Translations under genes and position numbers: made by a program | In this document: piece by piece, positions 8,567 through 16,029 of the stretch | Numbering within the stretch: position 1 is the first letter of the stretch | Layout of the letters: the number at the start of each line of letters is the position of its first letter | DNA from: an uncultured Vogesella sp. | GTDB taxonomy: Bacteria; Pseudomonadota; Gammaproteobacteria; Burkholderiales; Chromobacteriaceae | Length of the DNA: 23,154 nt | Assembly: GCA_946479405.1 (NCBI GenBank) | Contig: CAMLGD010000024.1 | Span: 1 to 23,154 of the forward strand | Reading direction: 5' to 3' | Notes under the pieces: model-generated | Databases searched by the model: none | What the model saw: the letters and a program-made list of their open reading frames with translations, nothing else | What the model was told of the DNA's origin: nothing

Positions 8567-9676
8567 TCAGCGTGGATACAGCGCACCGAGTACCCGCAGG
8601 CCGTCTGCGCCGGTGACCTCTGGCAGGTTACCGGCGGCACGCAGGCAGAAACGATGGCCTAGCCAGGCAAATGCCGCTGCTTCCACCTGCTGTGCCGGCA
8701 GCCCCAGCGCATCGGTGGGCGCGATGTGCAGTTGCGGTAGCAGGGTGGCCAGCAGGCGGCACAGCTGTGTGTTACGTACGCCGCCGCCGCACAGATACAG
8801 CTCGCGGGTGTGCGGTGCAAAGCGCTGGATGGCGTCGGCAATGCTGTGGGCGGTCAGCGCCAGCAGTGTGGCTTGTACGTTGGCCGCATCAATGCCGCCG
8901 TGTTGCAAACGGAAACGCTCCAGCCGCTCGGCCAGCCATTCCAGGCTGAACAGGTCGCGGCCGGTGCTTTTGGGTACATCGGCGGCAAAATACGGTTCGG
9001 CCAGCAGGATGCGCAGCAGCTCTGCATGGCATTGGCCGCTGGCGGCCCAGGCACCGTCGGCGTCGTAACTCACGCCGCGGTGATGGCGAATCCAGGCATC
9101 CAGCAGCATATTGCCGGGGCCAGTGTCGAAGCCGATCACCGGCAGACCCGGCTGCAGGCGCGTCAGGTTGGCGATGCCGCCGATATTGAGGATGGCGCGC
9201 GGGGTGTCGGTGGCGGCAAACATGGCCTGATGGAAGGCTGGCACCAGTGGTGCCCCCTGACCGCCGGCGGCTACGTCGCGGCTGCGCAGGTCGCCAATTA
9301 CATCGATGCCGGTCAGCTCTGCCAGCAGCGCGTGGTTGCCCAGCTGCAAGGTGTAGCCGCTCTGCGGTGCATGGCGGATGGTCTGGCCGTGGCAGACGAT
9401 GGCGCGGATGTCGGCTGCGGCCAACTTGCAGCGCTGCAGTACCGCCTGGACTGCGGCGGCATACAGCCGCGCCAGCTCGTTGCCCAGCCGGGCGCTGCGA
9501 TCCAGCTCGTTGTCGCCGATCTGCTGTAGTGCCAGTACTTGCTCGCAGACGGTGGCCGGGTAGGGCTCGAAGGCTTCGCCCAGCAGCTGCATCTCGCCAC
9601 CGTCAAATCGCGCCACCACAGCGTCGACACCGTCCAGGCTGGTGCCGGACATCAAACCGATAAAGATTTCAGACAT
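8567..9676 (-). CDS. anmK: Anhydro-N-acetylmuramic acid kinase
   Basis: A 369-residue sugar kinase of the ASKHA fold. It hydrolyses the 1,6-anhydro ring and phosphorylates anhydroMurNAc to MurNAc-6-phosphate during cytoplasmic recycling of peptidoglycan. The signature N-terminus IGLMSGTSLDGVDAV (6-20) is present. Also present are IVCHGQTIRH, GDLRSRDVAAGGQGAPLVPAFH, ILNIGGIANLT and GFDTGPGNML, then a C-terminal CGGGVRN loop. Length is normal. It follows a peptidoglycan peptidase gene on the same strand with a 51-base gap, a functionally coherent pair. A perfect hairpin with a T5 tract ends one base before the ATG, and the likely Shine-Dalgarno AGGG lies in its 3' arm, so expression may be attenuated or translationally gated. 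Confidence 0.96.
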   Translation of the reverse strand: MSEIFIGLMSGTSLDGVDAVVARFDGGEMQLLGEAFEPYPATVCEQVLALQQIGDNELDRSARLGNELARLYAAAVQAVLQRCKLAAADIRAIVCHGQTIRHAPQSGYTLQLGNHALLAELTGIDVIGDLRSRDVAAGGQGAPLVPAFHQAMFAATDTPRAILNIGGIANLTRLQPGLPVIGFDTGPGNMLLDAWIRHHRGVSYDADGAWAASGQCHAELLRILLAEPYFAADVPKSTGRDLFSLEWLAERLERFRLQHGGIDAANVQATLLALTAHSIADAIQRFAPHTRELYLCGGGVRNTQLCRLLATLLPQLHIAPTDALGLPAQQVEAAAFAWLGHRFCLRAAGNLPEVTGADGLRVLGALYPR

Positions 9677-9677
9677 G

Positions 9678-9710
9678 AAAAACCCTGGCAGGAGGAACGC
9701 TGCCAGGGTT
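9678..9710 (-). terminator. Terminator hairpin overlapping the anmK ribosome-binding site
   Basis: Perfect 10-bp arms AACCCTGGCA (9681-9690) and TGCCAGGGTT (9701-9710) with a 10-base loop. On the minus strand the stem runs into five Ts (complement of 9678-9682), then C and the anmK ATG. It starts 17 bases after the stop of the M23 peptidase gene and looks like that gene's terminator. The AGGG in its 3' arm is also the only Shine-Dalgarno-like sequence for anmK. Confidence 0.85.
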
Positions 9711-9727
9711 GTCGCGGTGCGGCCGGA

Positions 9728-11065
9728 TTAATCCAGTTGCGCCACGTTGACCGGGATATCCCTGAGCAGCTTGAGGTTGGCTGCCAGCTTAACGCTCTGT
9801 CTGGAGAAGGCCAAGCGCTCGCTGTTGTCCAGCCCGCGGGTGGGCAGCGCGGTGGTGGCCGGGTCCACCGCCTGACCGTTGATGCGCACTTCCATATGCA
9901 GGTGCGGGCCGGTGGAGCGACCGGTGGTGCCGACATAGCCGATCACCTCGCCAGCCTTGACCTTGTTGCCGGCCCTCAGCCCCGGCTGAAAGCGGCTCAT
10001 ATGCGCATACAGCGTGGTCAGCTTGTTGTTGTGGCGCAGGATCACCACGTTGCCATAGCCATTCTGCTGCTCCACCGTATCCACGGTAGCGTCGGACGGT
10101 GCCAGGATCGGGGTGCCGGTGCCTGCGGCATAGTCGATGCCCTGGTGCATGCGCAGCGCATGCAGTACCGGGTGGAAGCGCATGCCGAAGCCGGAGCTGA
10201 TGCGTGCGCCAGCCACCGGCTGCAGGTTGAAGCCTTTTTTCAGCGGCTTGCCGGCGGCGTCGTAGTAGGCGCCGGATTCGCTGTCGTGGGCAAAGTAGAA
10301 GGCCTGGTACTGCGTGCCGCTACGCTCGATTTCCACCGCCAGAATATTGCCGGTAGTCAGCGGGGCGCCGTTATACAGCAGGGTTTCGTATACCAGGTTG
10401 ATCTTGTCGCCACGCTTCATGCTGGACAGCTCAAACTGGTCGGAGAAAATTTCGTTCAGCTGGGTGCGTACCTCGACCGGCACACCGGCTTGTGCCAGAG
10501 CGCCGGTGGCGCTGGTGGTGACCTCCACTGCGCGCACGGTCTGCATCGCTTCGGTGCGCGGCGCGTCGGCGCTGGCTTGCCAGTTGTCGCCCACCTTTTC
10601 GATGGCGACCAGCACGCTTTCGCCGTTCTCGTCGTCATTGAGGAAGCGCAGGCCGAACAGCTCGCCCTGATCATTCAGCTCCACCGACAGCGTGGCGCCA
10701 GTCTTGAGCTTGAGCAGATCGCGCGATAGCGGGCTGGACAGAATGAAGCGGGTGGCATCGCTGTCTCGCACACCCAGACGGTTCAACAGGCGGGCGATGG
10801 TGTCGCCGCGCTGCACCGCTTCGTCGCGCCAGTAGCGCACGGTATTGCTGGCGGCCTGTTGCAGTGGCGGCAGGGTCAGTGCTTCGGTGACATGCTGCTG
10901 TAGCGGCGGCTTATTGGCCTCAGGGCTGTTACCCTGTGTCACGGCCACCGCAGTCAATACACCCATGAAGGGCAGGCTGGCGATGGCGCCAAGCCAGGCG
11001 GCGTGGTTGTTCACCACGCGGGATGTCCATTTTTGCGGTAGTTGCAGCAGTTTGCGATAATTCAT
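9728..11065 (-). CDS. M23-family (LytM/MepM-like) peptidoglycan metallopeptidase, membrane-anchored
   Basis: A 445-residue murein endopeptidase-type protein. A hydrophobic segment at about 24-43 should act as an uncleaved signal anchor, placing the rest in the periplasm. Residues about 75-250 resemble the LysM/Csd3-like regions seen before M23 domains (RGDTIARLLNRLGV, a LysM-like start at 87-99). The catalytic domain begins with SSGFGMRFHPVLH (290-302) and carries the zinc ligands His307 and Asp311 (MHQGIDYA) and the HLH motif with His388/His390 (GRSTGPHLHMEVR). A complete ligand set argues for an active enzyme, not an EnvC-like activator. GAGAG before ATG 11065 is a plausible ribosome-binding site. 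It precedes anmK, linking wall cleavage to wall recycling. It resembles MepM/YebA but the exact ortholog is uncertain. Confidence 0.92.
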   Translation of the reverse strand: MNYRKLLQLPQKWTSRVVNNHAAWLGAIASLPFMGVLTAVAVTQGNSPEANKPPLQQHVTEALTLPPLQQAASNTVRYWRDEAVQRGDTIARLLNRLGVRDSDATRFILSSPLSRDLLKLKTGATLSVELNDQGELFGLRFLNDDENGESVLVAIEKVGDNWQASADAPRTEAMQTVRAVEVTTSATGALAQAGVPVEVRTQLNEIFSDQFELSSMKRGDKINLVYETLLYNGAPLTTGNILAVEIERSGTQYQAFYFAHDSESGAYYDAAGKPLKKGFNLQPVAGARISSGFGMRFHPVLHALRMHQGIDYAAGTGTPILAPSDATVDTVEQQNGYGNVVILRHNNKLTTLYAHMSRFQPGLRAGNKVKAGEVIGYVGTTGRSTGPHLHMEVRINGQAVDPATTALPTRGLDNSERLAFSRQSVKLAANLKLLRDIPVNVAQLD

Positions 11066-11337
11066 GTTCTCTCATACCCGGTTGGCATAGGCGTGCCGAT
11101 ATGTACGTTTCTGTCGCCGGTTTTGCTTGAAAGCGGGTGGCTTTCTGGCAGGAAATTGCAAAGTGGGCGATGCTATCAAAAGCCGGCGCCGGCTGTAAAC
11201 AGAAATTGCTGACAAATCAATGAGCTACTGCCCATGCGGACAGCAACTGACCAAGACTGGCAAAGCTGCCAGCGAGTTTCATCTCTCAGAAAATATATTT
11301 TGCCCAAAACAATTATGGCGATAATGCCAAGCCCGCA
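11066..11337. promoter_or_regulatory. Divergent control region between the M23 peptidase gene and the rpfE-like gene
   Basis: These 272 non-coding bases separate two divergent genes. For the peptidase gene a candidate promoter on the minus strand is TTTACA (plus 11194-11199), an 18-base spacer and TAGCAT (11170-11175). The spacer is largely filled by the perfect 14-bp palindrome AGCCGGCGCCGGCT (11181-11194). On the rpfE side the last 50 bases are AT-rich (TATATTTT near 11294-11301), with a poor TTGCCC (11300-11305) and TAATGC (11322-11327) pair. No RNA gene is evident. Confidence 0.35.
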
Positions 11338-12348
11338 ATGAAACTGACTCTGATCATTCCCGGCCTGACCTGGCTGGATGCCCACGATGGCCGTGAAGTA
11401 AGCAAGAACCTGCCGCTGCCGGCGTTGGCAACCCTGCTGGCACGCGGCCAACGTCAGGCGCAAGCCACCTCTGCTGCTGCGCTGCTGCAGCAGACTTTTG
11501 CCCTGCCACAGTTGGCGCTGGCCGCCGATCTGGCCGCCGCCAGCGGGCTGGATACCCACGGCCGGCACTGGCTGGTGGCCGACCCGGTCAACTTGCGGGT
11601 GGACCGCGATCGTGCCCTGCTGGGCGATGTCGGCATCATGAATCTGTCGCAGCAGGAGGCCGCCACGCTGGTCGCCAGCCTCAATCAGCTGTTTGCCGAA
11701 GATGGCTTTGCCTTCCACGCTCCCAGCCCGCAGCGCTGGTTTTTATCCTTGCCGGCCGCCAGCGGTGCCGAGTTTTCCGCGCTGCCGGACGTGATCGGCA
11801 ACGACATCAACCATCACCTGCCACGCGGTGCTAATGGCATGCTGTGGAGCCGCTATCTCAACGAGCTGCAGATGCTGCTGTACACCCATCCGGTAAACGA
11901 TGCGCGCGAGGCGCGCGGCGAAGTGCCGGTCAACAGCGTGTGGCTGTGGGGCGAACAGGGTGGCGAAGCCATGCGGCCAACTTTGCGCCACGATCAGCTG
12001 CTGGCGGCCGATGCGCTGTGGCAACAGCTGGCGCAGGCTGCCGGCAAGTCGGCCGAGCTGGCACCGTTCGCCTTTAGTGGGCTGCAGGCCAGCGGCGACG
12101 TGCTGGTGCAGCTGGACACGCTGGAAGCCGCCGCGCAGTTTCGCGATGCCTGGGGCTGGCGCGAAGGTTTGCAGCAACTGGAGCGCGATTGGTTCGCCCC
12201 GGTGCTCGCCGCGCTGAAACAACGCCGCCTGGCCGAGTTGACCGTGCGCTGCCACGGCGATGCCGGCTTTACCCTTACCCTGCGCCCCAGCGATCTGTGG
12301 CGCTTCTGGAAACGCCCGCAAACGCTGGGCGATCTGTACCCGCAATGA
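11338..12348 (+). CDS. RpfE-type protein (phosphoglycerate-mutase-like family), recJ-linked
   Basis: A 336-residue cytoplasmic protein beginning MKLTLIIPGLTWLDAHDG. It matches the RpfE-type family, distant relatives of cofactor-independent phosphoglycerate mutase, named from the rpf cluster of Xanthomonas where it also neighbours recJ. Recognisable segments are HWLVADPVNLRVDRDRALL, LSQQEAATLVASLNQLF, MLWSRYLNELQMLLY and VNSVWLWGEQG. The metal and serine motif of true phosphoglycerate mutases is not apparent, so an enzymatic role is unproven. Its stop overlaps the recJ start (ATGA at 12345-12348), so the two are translationally coupled. The start has no clear Shine-Dalgarno but matches the family's N-terminus. 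Its biochemical function is unknown. Confidence 0.82.
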   Translation: MKLTLIIPGLTWLDAHDGREVSKNLPLPALATLLARGQRQAQATSAAALLQQTFALPQLALAADLAAASGLDTHGRHWLVADPVNLRVDRDRALLGDVGIMNLSQQEAATLVASLNQLFAEDGFAFHAPSPQRWFLSLPAASGAEFSALPDVIGNDINHHLPRGANGMLWSRYLNELQMLLYTHPVNDAREARGEVPVNSVWLWGEQGGEAMRPTLRHDQLLAADALWQQLAQAAGKSAELAPFAFSGLQASGDVLVQLDTLEAAAQFRDAWGWREGLQQLERDWFAPVLAALKQRRLAELTVRCHGDAGFTLTLRPSDLWRFWKRPQTLGDLYPQ

Positions 12349-14033
12349 GCCAGATTCTTACCCGACCCTGCCCGCCGGCGTTGCTGCAACAGCTGGACGG
12401 CCAGGGAGTGCCGCCGTTGCTGGCGCGCTTGTACGCCGCCCGTGGCGTGGCCGATGCCGGCGAGGTGGATTACGCCCTCAAGGGCCTGCTGCCATTTGCC
12501 GGCCTGAAGAACATTCACGCCATGGCCGCACGGCTGGCTGATGCCATTGCCGCACGGCAGCGGCTGCTGGTGGTGGCCGATTACGACGCCGATGGCGCCA
12601 CCGCCTGTACCGTGGCGGTGCGCGGCTTGGCCGCACTGGGGGCGGTGATCGATTTCATCGTGCCCAACCGCTTTGAATACGGTTACGGCCTGACGCCGGA
12701 AATCGTAGCGTTGGCCGCACAACAGCAGCCGGACATCATCGTTACCGTCGACAACGGCATCGCCAGCGTGGCCGGGGTGGAGGCGGCGCGCGCACGCGGC
12801 ATCGAGGTGCTGATTACCGACCACCACCTGCCGGGCGACACGCTGCCGGACGCGCTGATCGTTAACCCCAACCAGCCTGGCTGTGAATTTGCGTCCAAGC
12901 ATCTGGCCGGGGTGGGGGTGATGTTCTACGTGCTGATGGCGGTGCGCGCCGAGATGCGTCAGCGTGGCGTGTTTGCCAATGGCGCAGAGCCGAATCTGGG
13001 CGAGCTGCTGGACATCGTGGCGCTGGGCACCGTCGCCGACGTGGTGAAGCTGGACCGCAACAACCGCATCCTGGTGGACGCCGGTCTGCGCCGCATGCGC
13101 AGCGGTAAGCTGGCACCGGGCATTGCCGCGCTGTTCCGCGTGGCGGGGCGTGCCGCGCACAAGGCCAACGCCTTCGACCTCGGTTTCACCATCGGCCCGC
13201 GGCTGAACGCTGCTGGCCGGCTGGACGACATGAGCCTGGGGATCGCCTGTCTGCTGGCTGGCAGCGAGGAAGTGGCCACGCCGCTGGCGCAGGAGCTGGA
13301 CCGCCTCAACCGCGAACGCCGCGCCATCGAGCACGGCATGCAGGACGAGGCACTGACGGTGCTGTCGAGCATCGATGCGGCCAACCATTACACGCTGACC
13401 CTGTACCGCGACGACTGGCATCAGGGCGTGGTGGGGCTGGTGGCGTCGCGGCTGAAGGAGCGCTACCACCGCCCGTCCATCGTGTTCGCACCGGGCGACG
13501 ACGGCGAGATCAAGGGCTCGGGCCGCTCGATTCCCGGTTTTCACCTGCGCGATGCGCTGGACATGGTGTCCAAGCGTCACGACGGCCTGCTGCTGAAGTT
13601 CGGCGGCCACGCCATGGCTGCCGGCCTGACCATTCGCGAGCAGGATTTTGTGGCGTTCCAGCAGGCATTCGAACGCGTGGCGCGCGAGCTGCTGGATGCT
13701 TCGGCACTGACCCGGGTATGGGAAACCGATGGCAGTCTGCAGCCGCGCGAGCTGTGCCTGGAGGTCGCCGAAACGTTGGCCGCAGAGGTGTGGGGGCAGG
13801 GCTTCCCGCCGCCTACCTTCAATGATCGCTTCCATATCGTCAGCCAGCGGCTGGTGGGCGGCAAACACCTCAAGCTACGGCTGGCCAAAGACAATGTGGA
13901 GTGCGACGGCATGCTGTTCAACCACGGCGACTGGCTGCCGCAGCAGGTGGATGCGGTGTACCAGCTGGCGGCCAACGAGTGGCAGGGCCGCAAGGAACTG
14001 CAGATCTACATCCAGCACTGGCAGCCGGCATAA
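12345..14033 (+). CDS. recJ: Single-stranded-DNA-specific 5'-3' exonuclease RecJ
   Basis: A 562-residue DHH-family nuclease that degrades 5' ends of single-stranded DNA in recombination, mismatch and base-excision repair. Phosphoesterase motifs are in order: VVADYDADGATA (77-88), TVDNG (134-138), ITDHHLPGD (157-165) with the DHH triad at 159-161, and DIVALGTVADVV (223-234). GFTIGPRLNAAGRLDD is at 280-295. The DHHA1 motif GGHAMAAG is at 420-427, followed by the OB-like C-terminal region. ATG 12345 overlaps the upstream stop by ATGA; the frame extends further upstream but only inside the rpfE-like gene. Length is normal. rmuC follows after 52 bases on the same strand and probably shares the transcript. 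Confidence 0.97.
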   Translation: MSQILTRPCPPALLQQLDGQGVPPLLARLYAARGVADAGEVDYALKGLLPFAGLKNIHAMAARLADAIAARQRLLVVADYDADGATACTVAVRGLAALGAVIDFIVPNRFEYGYGLTPEIVALAAQQQPDIIVTVDNGIASVAGVEAARARGIEVLITDHHLPGDTLPDALIVNPNQPGCEFASKHLAGVGVMFYVLMAVRAEMRQRGVFANGAEPNLGELLDIVALGTVADVVKLDRNNRILVDAGLRRMRSGKLAPGIAALFRVAGRAAHKANAFDLGFTIGPRLNAAGRLDDMSLGIACLLAGSEEVATPLAQELDRLNRERRAIEHGMQDEALTVLSSIDAANHYTLTLYRDDWHQGVVGLVASRLKERYHRPSIVFAPGDDGEIKGSGRSIPGFHLRDALDMVSKRHDGLLLKFGGHAMAAGLTIREQDFVAFQQAFERVARELLDASALTRVWETDGSLQPRELCLEVAETLAAEVWGQGFPPPTFNDRFHIVSQRLVGGKHLKLRLAKDNVECDGMLFNHGDWLPQQVDAVYQLAANEWQGRKELQIYIQHWQPA

Positions 14034-14085
14034 ACGGTCGGCTGGCGCCGGCGTCGGCCACAACCGCACAGGACTTTACACAAGC

Positions 14086-15690
14086 ATGATCGAAACCCTG
14101 ATTTCCATCCTGGTCGGCATGGCGCTGGGCGGCACCGCCGTCTGGGGCGTGCAGCGTAGCCGGCAGGAGGCCGCCTACCAGCAAGGCCGCAACGAAGTGC
14201 AGCTGGAGTTGGCTGCCTTGCAGGCCAAGTGGCAGAGCGCCAGCCAGCAGTGGCAGGAGTTGGCAGCGCGCGAGCAGGTATTGCAGCGGCAACTGGACGA
14301 GGTGCGCCAGCAACTGGGCGACAGCCAGCAAAGGTTGGCCGCCGCCGGCAGCCAGCTGCAGCGCGTGCCGGAACTGGAGCAGCAGTTGCTTGCCCGCGAA
14401 CAGCGCTTGTTCCAGCAGCAGGAAGACGCCCGTGCCATGGCGGCGCGGCTCGCCACCAGTGAAGAGCAGGGTCGTCAGCTGCAGCAGCTGCAGGCACAGC
14501 GCGAGCACTGGCAGCAAGCGCAGCAACAGCTGCAGGATGAGCTGACGCGGCTGAGCGTGCGCGAACAGGAATTGGCCACGCTACTACAGCAAGAGCGGCA
14601 ACAGGGTGCGGAAAAGTTGCGGCTGCTGAGTGAGGCGCGAGAAGCGCTGAGCCACCAGTTCAAGGCGCTGGCCAGCGACATTCTGGAAGAGAAAAGCCAG
14701 CGTTTTACCGAGCAGAATCGCCAGAATCTGGAGCAGATGCTGGGCCCGCTGGGTGAGCGGCTGCAGAACTTCGGCAAGCTGGTACAGGACACCTACGACA
14801 AGGATTCCAAGGAGCGGCTGACACTGGAGCAGGAGCTGCGCCGCTTGCAGGAGCTGAACACGCGGCTGAATGCCGATGCGGTGGCGTTGACCAATGCGCT
14901 GACTGGCAGCAATAACAAGGCGCAGGGCACCTGGGGCGAAATGGTGCTGGAAAAGGTGTTGGAAACCTCCGGCCTGACCCGCGATCGCGAATACCGCGTA
15001 CAGGTGTCGGACACCCTGGAACATGAAGACGGCAGCCAGCGCCGCTACCAGCCGGATGTGGTGATCGACTTGCCGGAAGGTAAACAGCTGGTGGTGGATT
15101 CCAAGGTGTCGCTGAATGCCTACGTGCGCTACACCGCCGCCAGTGACGAGGCACAGCGCGACATCGAGCTGAAAGCGCACATTGCCGCGCTGCGACAGCA
15201 TATCCGCAGCCTGTCGGACAAGCGCTACCAGGATCTGTACAAGCTCAATACGCTGGATTTCGTTTTCATGTTCGTGCCAGTGGAGCCGGCCTACCTGCTG
15301 GCGGTACAGCACGACATGAGCCTGTTCAACGAGGCATTCGAGCGTCGCATCATGATCGTCGGCCCCAGCACGTTGCTGGCCACACTGCGCACTGTGGCCA
15401 GCATCTGGCGCTACGAATACCAGAACCAGAACGCACAGGAGATCGCGCGCCAGGGTGGGGCGATGTACGACAAACTGGTGGGGCTGATCGACACGCTGGA
15501 AAAACTCGGTCGCCAGCTGAGCCTGGCACAGGAAACCCACGGCAATGCGCTCAAGCAGTTGTCGAATGGCAGTGGCAATCTGGTTGGTCGTGCCGAGCGC
15601 TTGCGCAAGTTGGGCGCGCGCACCAGCAAGCAGCTGTCATCACATTTGCTGCCATCGCTGGACGAAGAAAGCGACGATGTGGCCGAATGA
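14086..15690 (+). CDS. rmuC: DNA recombination protein RmuC
   Basis: A 534-residue protein with an N-terminal membrane segment (about 3-21) and a long glutamine/glutamate-rich coiled coil (about 25-195). The RmuC domain follows, with GTWGEMVLEKVLE near residue 280 and PDVVIDLPEGKQLVVDSKVSLNAY near 322-345. The DSK element and acidic residues before it fit the PD-(D/E)XK-like nuclease fold proposed for the family. RmuC limits inversion and rearrangement at short inverted repeats. I start it at ATG 14086, preceded by AGGA at about 11 bases, because the longer open frame runs back into recJ. The coiled coil and C-terminal acidic tail (DEESDDVAE) are typical. The context with recJ is DNA maintenance. 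Confidence 0.95.
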   Translation: MIETLISILVGMALGGTAVWGVQRSRQEAAYQQGRNEVQLELAALQAKWQSASQQWQELAAREQVLQRQLDEVRQQLGDSQQRLAAAGSQLQRVPELEQQLLAREQRLFQQQEDARAMAARLATSEEQGRQLQQLQAQREHWQQAQQQLQDELTRLSVREQELATLLQQERQQGAEKLRLLSEAREALSHQFKALASDILEEKSQRFTEQNRQNLEQMLGPLGERLQNFGKLVQDTYDKDSKERLTLEQELRRLQELNTRLNADAVALTNALTGSNNKAQGTWGEMVLEKVLETSGLTRDREYRVQVSDTLEHEDGSQRRYQPDVVIDLPEGKQLVVDSKVSLNAYVRYTAASDEAQRDIELKAHIAALRQHIRSLSDKRYQDLYKLNTLDFVFMFVPVEPAYLLAVQHDMSLFNEAFERRIMIVGPSTLLATLRTVASIWRYEYQNQNAQEIARQGGAMYDKLVGLIDTLEKLGRQLSLAQETHGNALKQLSNGSGNLVGRAERLRKLGARTSKQLSSHLLPSLDEESDDVAE

Positions 15691-15694
15691 TTTC

Positions 15695-15723
15695 TTGCAG
15701 CCGTGTGACGGGTAATCTATATC
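15695..15723 (+). promoter_or_regulatory. Candidate promoter of the 46-codon gene
   Basis: TTGCAG (15695-15700), a 17-base spacer and TATATC (15718-15723) lie directly after the rmuC stop and 32 bases before the ATG of the small gene. Only three of six -35 and four of six -10 bases match, so the call rests partly on position and spacing. Confidence 0.4.
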
Positions 15724-15754
15724 GAAATCAGGCAGCAGAAAGGAGGGGGGCAAA

Positions 15755-15895
15755 ATGGTATCGCTGACATTGTTGTGTAGTGTTGTAGCCGCAGTAATGT
15801 TCTTTGGTAAAGCGTCTCCCCTGAAGCGCGTCCGTGTGAGCGTACGGACGCAACAGCAACCGGCATCGCGCCGGCAACGCTCCCGCCTTTATTGA
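15755..15895 (+). CDS. Proposed small gene: 46-residue single-pass membrane protein with basic tail, function unknown
   Basis: ATG 15755 opens 46 codons ending at TGA 15893-15895. A very strong Shine-Dalgarno (AAGGAGGGGGG, 15740-15750) lies 4 bases before it. Residues 2-18 are hydrophobic (VSLTLLCSVVAAVMFFG) and would span the membrane. The tail from residue 19 holds ten arginine or lysine residues and no acidic ones (KRVRVSVR, then SRRQRSRLY at the end), giving an N-out/C-in prediction. A candidate promoter lies upstream and a strong terminator 63 bases downstream, so it looks like a self-contained unit in the gap between rmuC and the convergent kinase gene. I do not recognise a family. The 3' half also contains inverted repeats (GCGTCCGT/ACGGACGC at 15828-15851), so a structured small RNA is an alternative. 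Confidence 0.55.
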   Translation: MVSLTLLCSVVAAVMFFGKASPLKRVRVSVRTQQQPASRRQRSRLY

Positions 15896-15957
15896 TGCCT
15901 GCTTTGCAACCGGTGGGCTGGATGAGTAAAACCAGTCCGTTTGAAGTACTGCAAGCC

Positions 15958-15988
15958 CAAAGCCGACCTCCGGGTCGGCTTTGTTTTT
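15958..15988 (+). terminator. Rho-independent terminator after the small gene
   Basis: Eleven-bp arms CAAAGCCGACC (15958-15968) and GGTCGGCTTTG (15973-15983) with a TCCG tetraloop, followed by TTTTTG on the plus strand. It ends transcription of the small gene and of rmuC read-through. On the minus strand only three Ts follow, so it is a weaker stop for the convergent kinase gene. Confidence 0.9.
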
Positions 15989-16029
15989 GTGTATTGCAGA
16001 ATGGCGCTGGTTGTCAGCCGCGAGGGGAG

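Noticed and set aside
11994..13868. A 624-codon open frame on the minus strand opposite recJ and the rpfE-like gene
   Set aside because: Composition rich in Gln, His, Arg and Ala with no domain motifs; it mirrors a well-supported high-GC gene and is a codon-bias shadow.
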